64,000 nucleotides of DNA, from contig NZ_CP061291.1 in assembly GCF_018687455.1 (NCBI RefSeq), positions 1,736,001 to 1,800,000 of the forward strand, given 5' to 3'. This document shows positions 54,228-61,282 of this stretch, piece after piece (the first letter of the stretch is position 1; every line of letters begins with the position of its first letter). The notes under the pieces are model-generated. The model was given only the letters and a program-made list of their open reading frames with translations. It made no database searches and was not told the DNA's origin. The position numbers were made by a program, and so were the translations under genes. Source of the DNA: Polynucleobacter sp. TSB-Sco08W16. Lineage in GTDB: Bacteria; Pseudomonadota; Gammaproteobacteria; Burkholderiales; Burkholderiaceae.

Positions 54228-56060
54228 TTATTCGACGGTCACGCTTTTTGCTAAGTTACGCGGCTTATCAACGTCAGTGCCACGCGCACAAGCCGTGTGA
54301 TAGGCCAGAAGCTGAAGGGGAACAACATGCAAGATGGGTGACAGATTGCCATAATGCTCTGGTAAACGAATCACATGGATGCCTTCACTGCTAACGATTT
54401 CAGTATCTTGATCAGCAAAGACATATAACTTGCCACCACGCGCTTTTACTTCCTGCATATTTGACTTCAGTTTTTCTAACAAGTCGTCCTTAGGCGCAAC
54501 AGTGACCACTGGCATCTTGTCAGTAACCAAGGCTAAAGGTCCGTGCTTTAACTCGCCAGCGGGATAAGCTTCAGCATGAATATAAGAAATTTCTTTTAAC
54601 TTTAGGGCGCCCTCAAGTGCAATGGGATAGTGCAAGCCACGCCCCAAAAAGAGTGCATTTTCACACTTAGCAAATACATCGCTCCAAGCAATAATTTGCG
54701 GCTCAAGCGCAAGTACTGCATGCAATGCCTTTGGTAAATGACGCAGCTCTCTAAGCAGCTCTTTTTCTTTTTCAGCAGAAACTTTTCCTGCACGCTTTGC
54801 GATAGAAATAGCCAATAGATATAGCGCCAGTAATTGCGTAGTAAATGCCTTAGTAGAAGCTACGCCAATTTCAGCACCAGCTTTAGTTAAGAAGTGCCAA
54901 TCCGTTTCACGAACCATGGCACTACTTGCCACATTGCAAATTGCTAAAGTGTATTGATGGCCAAGGGCCTTGGCATGACGTAAGGCAGCTAAAGTATCTG
55001 CCGTTTCACCTGATTGAGAAACAACAACAACTAAGGTCTTTGGATTTGGCACCGTAGTGCGATAACGATACTCGCTAGCAATTTCTACCTGAGTAGGTAT
55101 ACCAGCAATATCCTCTAACCAATACTTAGCAACGCAGGCCGAATAGTAGCTCGTGCCACATGCCAGAATCAAAATTTGGTCGAATGCTTTCCAGTCATCT
55201 GGATTGGCACCAAATAACTCTGGGCCAAAAGAGGCGATGTTAGCGAGCGTATCGCCAATAGCCCTAGGTTGCTCAAAAATCTCTTTTTGCATGTAATGCT
55301 GATATGGACCAAGGTCGACAGAGTCAGCCTGTGCTGGCATTGGCTTACGATCACGCTCTACTGACTTGCCAGACTGATCAATCACTTGAATGCTATCCGC
55401 ACTCAGGATGACAACATCACCCTCTTCCAAGTACATCATCGAGTGCGCGCGTCCTGCCAATGCTAAGGCGTCTGAGGCTAGAAAATTTTCTTGCTTACCA
55501 AGGGCGACTACTAGGGGTGAACCTACGCGTGCACCCACTAAAGTTTGAGGGCTATCTTGCGCAATAACACCAATTGCATAGGCGCCATGTAATTTTGGTA
55601 AAACTGCTTTTACAGATTTCGCAATATCTTTTTGATTGCTACCAATGTACTCCTGATGAATAAGGTGAGCGATCACCTCTGTGTCAGTTTCAGAAGTAAA
55701 AACGTAACCAGCTGCTTTTAATTCTGCACGAAGTACTTCATAGTTTTCGATAATGCCGTTGTGGACAACAGCAATCAAGCCATTTGAAATATGGGGATGT
55801 GCGTTTTGAGTATCAGGCTTACCATGGGTTGCCCAGCGGGTATGCGCAATACCTAAGGTGCCATGAAAATCTTTACCCTGTTCGGCCAACTCAGAGACGC
55901 GAGCTGTGGTGCGAGCTCGTTCAATCGGATGCTGAGGGTCATAGCCGTTTATTACTGCGAATCCACAAGAGTCATAACCGCGATACTCTAAGCGGCGCAA
56001 ACCTTCAACCAAAACATCCACAATGTTTGTATGAGAAGCTGCCCCAACAATGCCGCACAT
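54228..56060 (-). CDS. glmS: Glutamine-fructose-6-phosphate aminotransferase (isomerizing)
   Basis: Makes glucosamine-6-phosphate for peptidoglycan and LPS. The 610-residue protein starts MCGIVGAASH with catalytic Cys1 after Met removal, has the glutaminase motif RRLEYRGYDSCGFAV and two SIS sugar-isomerase domains (ACGTSYYSACV, SQSGETADT, DKPRNLAKSVTVE at the C-terminus). Its start shares one base with the glmU stop (TAATG). No glmS ribozyme is expected or seen in this group. Confidence 0.96.
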   Translation of the reverse strand: MCGIVGAASHTNIVDVLVEGLRRLEYRGYDSCGFAVINGYDPQHPIERARTTARVSELAEQGKDFHGTLGIAHTRWATHGKPDTQNAHPHISNGLIAVVHNGIIENYEVLRAELKAAGYVFTSETDTEVIAHLIHQEYIGSNQKDIAKSVKAVLPKLHGAYAIGVIAQDSPQTLVGARVGSPLVVALGKQENFLASDALALAGRAHSMMYLEEGDVVILSADSIQVIDQSGKSVERDRKPMPAQADSVDLGPYQHYMQKEIFEQPRAIGDTLANIASFGPELFGANPDDWKAFDQILILACGTSYYSACVAKYWLEDIAGIPTQVEIASEYRYRTTVPNPKTLVVVVSQSGETADTLAALRHAKALGHQYTLAICNVASSAMVRETDWHFLTKAGAEIGVASTKAFTTQLLALYLLAISIAKRAGKVSAEKEKELLRELRHLPKALHAVLALEPQIIAWSDVFAKCENALFLGRGLHYPIALEGALKLKEISYIHAEAYPAGELKHGPLALVTDKMPVVTVAPKDDLLEKLKSNMQEVKARGGKLYVFADQDTEIVSSEGIHVIRLPEHYGNLSPILHVVPLQLLAYHTACARGTDVDKPRNLAKSVTVE

Positions 56061-57565
56061 TATCTTTTACTCCTAACCACTTTATTAGGAGCTTTCTTGA
56101 CAGTCTTTTTGGCTGCTACTTTTTTCATAGCCGCTTTTTTGGGCGCAGACTTTTTAGTCGTCACTTTCTTTACTGGACGCTGCCATTGCAAAGAGATTTG
56201 TTTGGCTCTTGATACCGTTAACTGATGTGGAGGCGCATCTTTGGTAAGAGTGGTGCCGGCTCCCAATGTCGCACCACGCCCAACGCGCACTGGAGCAACT
56301 AATTGAGTGTCCGATCCAATGAAGACATCATCCTCAATAATGGTCTGGTGTTTATTTACACCATCGTAATTACAAGTAATCGTGCCAGCGCCAATATTGA
56401 CTCTTGATCCAACAATAGAGTCGCCAACATATGCCAAGTGATTTGCTTTGCTGTTCGCAGCAATTTTGCTGTTCTTCACCTCAACGAAATTGCCGATGTG
56501 CACATCGTTTGATAAGTCTGCGCCAGGGCGTAAACGAGCATAAGGACCAATCACTGACTCGTTACCCACTTTTGCGCCATCTAAATGACTATACGCATGA
56601 ATAGCTACATTTTTACCGATAGCACTGTTACGAATCACACAGTAAGGGCCAACCTTAGTGCCCGATGCAAGGGTTACAGCACCCTCAAATACACAACCTA
56701 CATCAATAGAAACATCCGTGCCACAGTCCAGCGTGCCACGTATATCAATACGCGCAGGATCTGCAAGTGATACACCCGCATCCATGAGTTGATTGGCAAT
56801 GTTCAATTGATGAACTCGTTCTAGAGCGGCTAACTGATCTCGACTATTCACTCCAACAGTTTCAAATTCTTTATCTGCTTGGGTTGTACGAATCGGCACG
56901 CCATCTTTCACGGCCATTGCAATCACATCAGTTAAGTAATACTCGCCCTGAGCGTTGCTTGCACGCATTCCTTTGAGCCATTTCTTAAGGGAATTTGTTG
57001 GCAATACCATAATGCCGGTATTAATTTCTTGGATTGCCTTTTGAGAAGATGTTGCATCCTTCTCTTCAACAATCTCTTTGACAGAGCCATCAGCATCGCG
57101 CATGATACGACCATAACCCGTCGGATTGCTTAAGTTTTGAGTAAGAAGAGCAAGTGCAGAATCTTTGCCACGAACGCCATCAGCCAATTTAGCTAATTTA
57201 GTAAGTGTCTTTTGGGTGGTCAGCGGGACGTCGCCATATAAAACTAAAGTAGGCTCGTGAACATCCAGTTTTGATAAGGCTTGTAGTAATGCATGGCCAG
57301 TGCCCTTTTGTTGAGCCTGTAAAACAGTGCTGACCTTGCCAAACTTAGCATCTTCATTGGTGGCGTTTACGAGGAATGCTTTGACATCTACAGCGCCATG
57401 TCCAACCACCACAATTGGCCCATTTTTAGTGGACTTTCCTTGAAGGGATAAAGCAGTATCGAGGACATGCTGCAACAGGGGCTTACCCGCTAAAGTTTGC
57501 AGGACCTTGGGCAACGCGGATTTCATCCGCTTTCCTTGACCAGCAGCCAATATGACGATATTCAT
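56060..57565 (-). CDS. glmU: Bifunctional GlmU with Lys/Ala-rich C-terminal tail
   Basis: N-acetylglucosamine-1-phosphate uridyltransferase and glucosamine-1-phosphate acetyltransferase. The N-terminal pyrophosphorylase has LAAGQGKRMKSALPKVLQ; the C-terminal left-handed beta helix contains VHIGNFVEVKNS and GAGTITCNYDG. At 501 residues it is about 40 longer than usual. Residues 462-501 form a basic tail with AAMKKVAAKKTVKKAP repeats (17 of 40 are Lys or Arg) that resembles histone H1-like or PhaM tails. The start overlaps the ancestral ttcA stop (ATGA), so the island removed its original upstream neighbours. Confidence 0.94.
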   Translation of the reverse strand: MNIVILAAGQGKRMKSALPKVLQTLAGKPLLQHVLDTALSLQGKSTKNGPIVVVGHGAVDVKAFLVNATNEDAKFGKVSTVLQAQQKGTGHALLQALSKLDVHEPTLVLYGDVPLTTQKTLTKLAKLADGVRGKDSALALLTQNLSNPTGYGRIMRDADGSVKEIVEEKDATSSQKAIQEINTGIMVLPTNSLKKWLKGMRASNAQGEYYLTDVIAMAVKDGVPIRTTQADKEFETVGVNSRDQLAALERVHQLNIANQLMDAGVSLADPARIDIRGTLDCGTDVSIDVGCVFEGAVTLASGTKVGPYCVIRNSAIGKNVAIHAYSHLDGAKVGNESVIGPYARLRPGADLSNDVHIGNFVEVKNSKIAANSKANHLAYVGDSIVGSRVNIGAGTITCNYDGVNKHQTIIEDDVFIGSDTQLVAPVRVGRGATLGAGTTLTKDAPPHQLTVSRAKQISLQWQRPVKKVTTKKSAPKKAAMKKVAAKKTVKKAPNKVVRSKR

Positions 57566-57609
57566 AGAAGGGGATTATAAGTCCCCTGAATCATGGTTCC
57601 ACAAGCCTG
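57562..57609 (-). pseudogene. Remnant of the original ttcA C-terminus
   Basis: Sixteen codons read QACGTMIQGTYNPLL-stop on the minus strand. They match the last codons of the intact ttcA at 62643 (ACGTLIQGTYKRTLS). The TGA overlaps the glmU ATG as ATGA. This is what remains of the native ttcA 3' end after the island inserted. Confidence 0.88.
57575..57607. repeat. Left attachment repeat of the island
   Basis: This 33-bp sequence is a direct repeat of 62659-62691, with 30 of 33 bases the same. The first 11 bases and the last 13 bases (GGTTCCACAAGCC) are identical. It lies in the ttcA remnant and marks the left end of the integrated element. Confidence 0.88.
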
Positions 57610-57662
57610 CTGAAAAATATTTAATCATGTCTAACCTTGTATAGAAGATGGCAAGTCAATGA

Positions 57663-57836
57663 CTAGGCAGTGATGGCTTTTTGTAGGTTCTGCTGTGCCT
57701 TAGCGACTTTCTGTCGCTTGCGTTCGCTGTCTAACGCTTTGCTGACATTGTCTTTCTGCGTTTTCAATGCGTTTAAGCGTGCTTGTTGCGGGGTAAGCGG
57801 CTTTTTAACGGCGGGTGCAATTTCACTAAAACGCAT
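57663..57836 (-). CDS. Small basic helical protein (57 aa)
   Basis: A 57-residue frame starting MRFSEIAPAVKKPLTPQQAR and ending in QNLQKAITA, highly charged and almost certainly helical (ALDSERKRQKVAKAQQNL). Ribosome binding may use GGAG 11 bp upstream. Its start comes 2 bp after the stop of the next small gene, which suggests both are real and translated together. Proteins of this appearance occur in integrated elements of Burkholderiales, but the function is unknown. Confidence 0.6.
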   Translation of the reverse strand: MRFSEIAPAVKKPLTPQQARLNALKTQKDNVSKALDSERKRQKVAKAQQNLQKAITA

Positions 57837-57838
57837 TG

Positions 57839-57985
57839 TTAGTGAATCTCCGTTGGCATATGCGGGACATTACTAGCACCGTAGATAGATTTGCAGAGTG
57901 CATAGGCTTGCACGATGTTCTGCGCAAACACTATCGTCTCTACCCACAGCCCGCTTGCCTTTACCGTTGCTTTGTATTTACGCAT
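57839..57985 (-). CDS. Small protein (48 aa) upstream of the basic protein
   Basis: A 48-residue frame, MRKYKATVKASGLWVETIVF followed by AQNIVQAYALCKSIYGASNV. It reads like a short beta-strand plus helix domain (TVKASGLWVETIVFA). No Shine-Dalgarno is visible; the stop lies just before the next start. Too short for standard gene calling. Tight spacing and protein-like composition support it; the function is unknown. Confidence 0.55.
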   Translation of the reverse strand: MRKYKATVKASGLWVETIVFAQNIVQAYALCKSIYGASNVPHMPTEIH

Positions 57986-58030
57986 ATGAGTATTTAGTTG
58001 CGGGAGGGGGGAAGAAATTGTTATAGTATT

Positions 58031-58050
58031 TAGAAATACTAATATTTCTA
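58031..58050. promoter_or_regulatory. Inverted repeat directly before the island lipoprotein
   Basis: TAGAAATA and TATTTCTA form a perfect 8-bp inverted repeat with a CTAA spacer, ending 3 bp before the ATG at 58054. No Shine-Dalgarno sequence lies between. It may be an operator overlapping a promoter or a 5' hairpin that controls translation. Confidence 0.45.
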
Positions 58051-58053
58051 TAA

Positions 58054-58440
58054 ATGAAAAGCCTACTAATACTTCTCGCCGCCTTCGTCTTAGTTGCCTG
58101 TTCTAATAATGAGAACTTGAAACTTTCCTGCTACGGCTCCAGCATAAAAATCGAAGGCAATAATGAAATTGTCTCCTCGCAAATTACTCAAACCTATAAG
58201 TTTCAGAACTTGAAGTTTGATAATTATGAATGTGCCACACACTCTAATATTGTTAGCTGTAATTTTCTAAAAGAAGAAAATGGCACAAGAGAACGCAAGC
58301 GAATAATTTATGACACAAAAACATTATCGTTTGTTGAAATAATTGTCGTATGGGCTATTGGCGATAAAGTGAAGATGAATGAACGCACTATTATGCGCAC
58401 GGAATTTATTGGCACTTGCCAAAAGCCTATTCTCAATTAA
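58054..58440 (+). CDS. Island lipoprotein of unknown function
   Basis: A 128-residue protein with a lipoprotein signal MKSLLILLAAFVLVACSNNE (lipobox LVAC, Cys16). The rest is mostly polar and beta-rich, with Cys residues at SCYGSS, YECATH, VSCNF and GTCQKP. It could form a small extracytoplasmic barrel. No family is recognised. It is the only plus-strand gene in the left part of the island and is preceded by an inverted repeat. Confidence 0.6.
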   Translation: MKSLLILLAAFVLVACSNNENLKLSCYGSSIKIEGNNEIVSSQITQTYKFQNLKFDNYECATHSNIVSCNFLKEENGTRERKRIIYDTKTLSFVEIIVVWAIGDKVKMNERTIMRTEFIGTCQKPILN

Positions 58441-58445
58441 GCACA

Positions 58446-58886
58446 TCACCTCTTAAATGTTTTACGCACAGCACCGCTTGCAGTCGCTATTTGCGTGTCA
58501 AGCTCACCTTGCTCTACAGCTTGTTTAACAAGCTCTAACGCTTTAATTAAACCCTGTGCGCTATCGCACTCTACGCTTGTCTTACCTTTAACTAGTTCAA
58601 TAATCTGCGTTCCATATTTAATTGCTACGCACAGCTTTCCTTGCTCATTCTTAAACCACCACTCTCTAATACGCTTATTCACTTCCACGCTCTTTTTAAG
58701 TCCAGTCTCCTTATCTTTTACGGTGCGAAACTTCTTTACCGTAAAGCTAGTGCCATCTAATTGCGATTTAGCTAGCTGTATTTGTTCCCATATTTTGTTT
58801 GATAACTTATTGCGACGAAATACGACTTGCGGAATTTGTGCTGGTTTTTTTGCTGTGCTCAGTTTTAATGTGTCTAGTGTTCCCAT
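58446..58886 (-). CDS. DUF6641-like protein
   Basis: A 146-residue basic protein: MGTLDTLKLSTAKKPAQIPQ at the start, a VVFRRNKLSNKIWEQIQLAK helix, KRIREWWFKNEQGKLCVAIKYG in the middle and AVEQGELDTQIATASGAVRK at the end. I recognise this as DUF6641, found in integrated elements of Burkholderiales; the role is not known. An AAGGAG ribosome site precedes the ATG. The left inverted palindromic repeat lies 24 bp upstream and may form part of its promoter. Confidence 0.65.
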   Translation of the reverse strand: MGTLDTLKLSTAKKPAQIPQVVFRRNKLSNKIWEQIQLAKSQLDGTSFTVKKFRTVKDKETGLKKSVEVNKRIREWWFKNEQGKLCVAIKYGTQIIELVKGKTSVECDSAQGLIKALELVKQAVEQGELDTQIATASGAVRKTFKR

Positions 58887-58910
58887 CTAATACTCCTTGT
58901 TGTGTAGAAA

Positions 58911-58982
58911 TAATGGTTTAACTAAACGCAGGTTTTTTGGTTATTTCTGTAAAAAATCCTGCGTTTGCCTAAACCCTATATA
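58911..58982. repeat. Left inverted palindromic repeat (IR-L) of the recombinase unit
   Basis: The order is TAATGGTTTA, AAACGCAGG-TTTTTT, a 12-nt loop, AAAAAA-T-CCTGCGTTT, and TAAACCCTATATA. The core is itself a palindrome with about 15-bp arms. The reverse complement of 60614-60691 has the same flanks and core, so the two copies are inverted relative to each other. It could be a recombination site, a bidirectional terminator, or both. Confidence 0.75.
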
Positions 58983-59950
58983 AACAATAGCTTCGAAGGC
59001 AATTAAAAACGACTGATTTTTGCCTAGTCATATGTAATAAATGGACACAAAAAATAACGAATGATTTGGTATTGCATAAATATCTATACAAATGAGACAT
59101 AAAAGTTGGCACGCTGAATGTAATAGTGCCGCGTAATCCGTTCTGATGTGAGACGGTAAGCAAACGAGTTGCTCATTACTCGCTGTATCGCACTACCTAG
59201 CTATATGCTAGATGCCTTAAATGCCACACCAATGTGTAGAAGCGTTTGCGATGCTGTAATGGTTAGAGCGTAGTGATACGCAAATGAAGTGAGTGGGATG
59301 CCACAATGAAACCCACAAACACTCCATAAGCTACTGATATAGGCTGTGGATGTGTTGCGTTAGACGAGCACTTAAAAGGTGATAGCAAAACCTACCTTCC
59401 TTGTTAAATCAAGTTGTGTGTATATCAGTTATGTAAAACCTCAGCAAAAGGTTCTTTATCGCTACGCTCTTAAATGAGCGTGGCTTATGATTCCTAGCAA
59501 AAGGGATTAAAAGCAAAGCCAATAAATCTAATCATTAAAAAATATGCTGAGTAAAAGCGAATGCTTTTACGAAAGCATAAGTTAGCGATGCGTTAGCGAA
59601 GCTAACTTACTAAACGAATTAGCACCTCAAATCCACGCTACAAGCGTTTTAAGCACTAGTGCGAATATCTGTTAAACAGAAATTATGAAAACAGCTTGCA
59701 GAGCTTATATGCAAGTCTGCGTAATTTCGTTGTCTATACCCCACATCACCACTAAATACCTAAATGTAATCAAAACAGCAAAAGATTACATTTAGCGAGA
59801 AAAAATAAGCATCTCATTGAATTTAGGAAGATTTTTTATATGACAAACACTTGGCACAAAGAGGTAGGAAAAAATAAACAAAGAAAACATACTTTAGACA
59901 TAGCAAAACTTTGGTTAGGACACAAAACCAGCACAAACAAGGAGAGCACT
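58983..59950 (+). other. Gene-free 1-kb leader of the recombinase gene
   Basis: No convincing protein frame exists on either strand here. Near the left end AGGCAA (58997-59002) and TTGCCT (59020-59025) can pair. The segment from about 59100 to 59796 is dense in hairpins and is listed as a candidate RNA. An A-rich stretch and a possible alternative start at 59840 (GGAAG before it) follow before the recombinase. Confidence 0.7.
59100..59796 (+). ncRNA. Candidate large structured non-coding RNA
   Basis: About 700 nt hold many potential hairpins: 59108-59130, 59138-59156 (CCGTTCT/AGACGG), 59165-59182, 59197-59211, 59268-59281 (GCGTA-GTGA-TACGC, a GNRA tetraloop), 59293-59316, 59324-59349, 59437-59453, 59461-59484 (9 bp with a U-G), 59489-59508 (two wobbles), 59543-59579 (6+8 bp around a GA/GAA internal loop), 59579-59608 (8 bp), 59635-59647, 59668-59680, 59692-59720 and 59760-59795 (12 bp perfect). 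The U-G pairs and the GNRA loop favour the plus strand. The motif AGCAAAA occurs four times, mostly in loops. Ends are approximate; transcription is unproven. Confidence 0.6.
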
Positions 59951-60535
59951 ATGTCAAAGCAAGCAAAGGTATTAAATCAAATTGAGTTGCGTAGAGTGAT
60001 GGATTACATAGCTACACGCAAACATGCATCACGCAATAGGGCGATGCTGATGATGACGCATTTAGCAGGTTTAAGGGTGGGGGAAGTTGCGGCACTACGC
60101 TATAGAGATGTAGTGGCAGGTGATGGCAAGGTAAGGGATGAGATACGCTTACTAGCAGAACAAACAAAAGGCAGTGAAGCAAGAACGGTTTTTATAAACG
60201 AACGCTTACGCAAAGAATTAGAGCAATATGTGGCATTTTTTCGGTTATGCAAACTACAAGACACCAATGTCAAATTCTTCTATAGCCAAAAGCGTGATAG
60301 CGATGGCTTTACTGCAAACACACTAGCGCAGTTCTTCCATTATCTTTACAAAAAATCTGGCATAGATGGCGCAAGCAGTCATAGCGGACGCAGAAGCTTT
60401 GCATCAAAATTGAGTGAGCAAGGTGTAGGTATTCGTGTGCTAATGAATATTTTGGGACACAAAAACATTACGACAACCATCAAATATGTGGATGCTAATG
60501 TGAATATGATGAAACGAGCTGTAGAACTTGCGTGA
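59951..60535 (+). CDS. Compact tyrosine recombinase (194 aa)
   Basis: A tyrosine recombinase reduced almost to the catalytic domain. The full set of catalytic residues is visible: Arg42 (GLRVGE), Lys73 (EQTKGSEART), His144 and Arg147 (HSGRRSF), His170 (LGHKNI) and Tyr179 (TIKYVD). Only about 25 residues precede the catalytic core, so the usual SAM-like core-binding domain is absent. The ATG at 59951 was chosen because AAGGAG lies 7 bp upstream and relatives start MSKQAKVL. The frame could start at 59840, adding 37 residues. It sits next to the right inverted repeat. Confidence 0.88.
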   Translation: MSKQAKVLNQIELRRVMDYIATRKHASRNRAMLMMTHLAGLRVGEVAALRYRDVVAGDGKVRDEIRLLAEQTKGSEARTVFINERLRKELEQYVAFFRLCKLQDTNVKFFYSQKRDSDGFTANTLAQFFHYLYKKSGIDGASSHSGRRSFASKLSEQGVGIRVLMNILGHKNITTTIKYVDANVNMMKRAVELA

Positions 60536-60613
60536 TGGATGACAAGGATGGGATGGTAGGCTAGAACCAAGCCTACCTTGTAAGCCAAGCCAGTCAAGGC
60601 TTTGTGGGTAGGT

Positions 60614-60691
60614 AATATAGGGTTTTACTAAACGCAGGTTTTTTATACGCAAAACGGACAGCAAAAATACCTGCGTTTTAATAAACCATTA
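60614..60691. repeat. Right inverted palindromic repeat (IR-R) of the recombinase unit
   Basis: It reads TATAGGGTTTTA, AAACGCAGG-TTTTTT, a longer A-rich loop, AAAAATA-CCTGCGTTT and TAAACCATTA, the reverse-complement arrangement of the left copy. It begins 79 bp after the recombinase stop, and its outer end includes the stop codon of the charged island protein. The palindrome could also act as a terminator, but the T-run is inside the stem. Confidence 0.75.
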
Positions 60692-61273
60692 CCTTTTTCT
60701 TTCTTTTAATCCTTTTCGTTCTAGTTTTTCTTGCTCTCTTACTAACTCTAGTTGTTCTCGTTCTTCTTTAGTCATTGTTGCTTTTAATTGTTTTTTTATT
60801 GCCTCTTCCATATCCCACACTTCTTTATCTCTTTTTTCTGTGCGTGGGTTGTCATTGCTAAAACCCGCTCTAGTTAAAGCAATATTGCCTGCACTTTCCC
60901 TACTATTGCCATCTTCAGCTTTGAAATATGCGTCCAAATAAATCTTCGCTGCCTTTAATTCACGCTGTCTTTGCAGTTCTTTAATGTCGTCTAATGCACT
61001 TCCCTTTAAGTCATCTAGCACTTTCTTATAAAACTCTATACGCACCTCTCTTATATCTTTCCAGCCTATAGCGTCTTTCTCTGCTTGTGTTTTTGGACGC
61101 TTGTGCGTTTTTTTTAATTGTTGTTGGTGTGCTAGTGCGTCTTTAAGTGCTTGCTGTTGCACTTCATCTAATAGTGTCTTATCTTTTTTTGTCTCAAATT
61201 CTTCACCACTCTCCATTTTGTCTATGAGCTCTTGTATGCGCTCTGCAATGTGAGTGTTATTGATTTTTGGCAT
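60689..61273 (-). CDS. Highly charged helical protein downstream of the integrase
   Basis: A 194-residue hydrophilic protein rich in Lys, Glu and Gln, nearly all predicted helix, with coiled-coil segments at both ends (LDEVQQQALKDALAHQQQLK and KEEREQLELVREQEKLERKG). A middle motif reads GWKDIREVRIEFYKKVLDDL. It starts 9 bp after the integrase stop, so the two are probably cotranscribed. No known family is recognised. It could be an integrase accessory or DNA-binding protein. Its stop codon lies inside the right inverted repeat. Confidence 0.6.
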   Translation of the reverse strand: MPKINNTHIAERIQELIDKMESGEEFETKKDKTLLDEVQQQALKDALAHQQQLKKTHKRPKTQAEKDAIGWKDIREVRIEFYKKVLDDLKGSALDDIKELQRQRELKAAKIYLDAYFKAEDGNSRESAGNIALTRAGFSNDNPRTEKRDKEVWDMEEAIKKQLKATMTKEEREQLELVREQEKLERKGLKERKR

Positions 61274-61282
61274 TCGTTCATT

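Larger units (their letters stand above)
58911..60691. mobile_element. 1.78-kb unit: structured RNA plus compact recombinase between inverted repeats
   Basis: Two inverted copies of a 72-78 bp palindromic repeat enclose a gene-free, hairpin-rich stretch of about 1 kb and a 194-residue tyrosine recombinase. The outer flank TAATGGTTTA of the left copy is matched by TAAACCATTA of the right copy. The inner flanks are CCCTATA and TATAGGG. No target-site duplication is apparent. Treating it as a discrete mobile or regulatory unit is an inference. Confidence 0.6.

Noticed and set aside
58911..58982. The palindromic repeats as integron attC sites
   Set aside because: One RYYYAAC-like GTTTAAC occurs, but there is no matching GTTRRRY at the other arm and the recombinase lacks integron-integrase features.
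58969..59163. 64-codon minus-strand frame in the gene-free leader
   Set aside because: Low-complexity, Cys/His-rich translation without a ribosome site; it overlaps hairpins and looks like chance.
59100..59796. Group I or group II intron
   Set aside because: No domain V hairpin with the AGC triad, no group I core-like segments and no reverse transcriptase or homing endonuclease gene were seen.
59100..59796. tmRNA or RNase P RNA
   Set aside because: The conserved tRNA-like ends, CCA, and the RNase P core sequences are absent.
59840..59950. Upstream ATG as start of the compact recombinase
   Set aside because: An in-frame ATG with GGAAG exists, but the 37 added residues look unlike the family, and AAGGAG precedes the ATG at 59951. 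It is kept only as an alternative.
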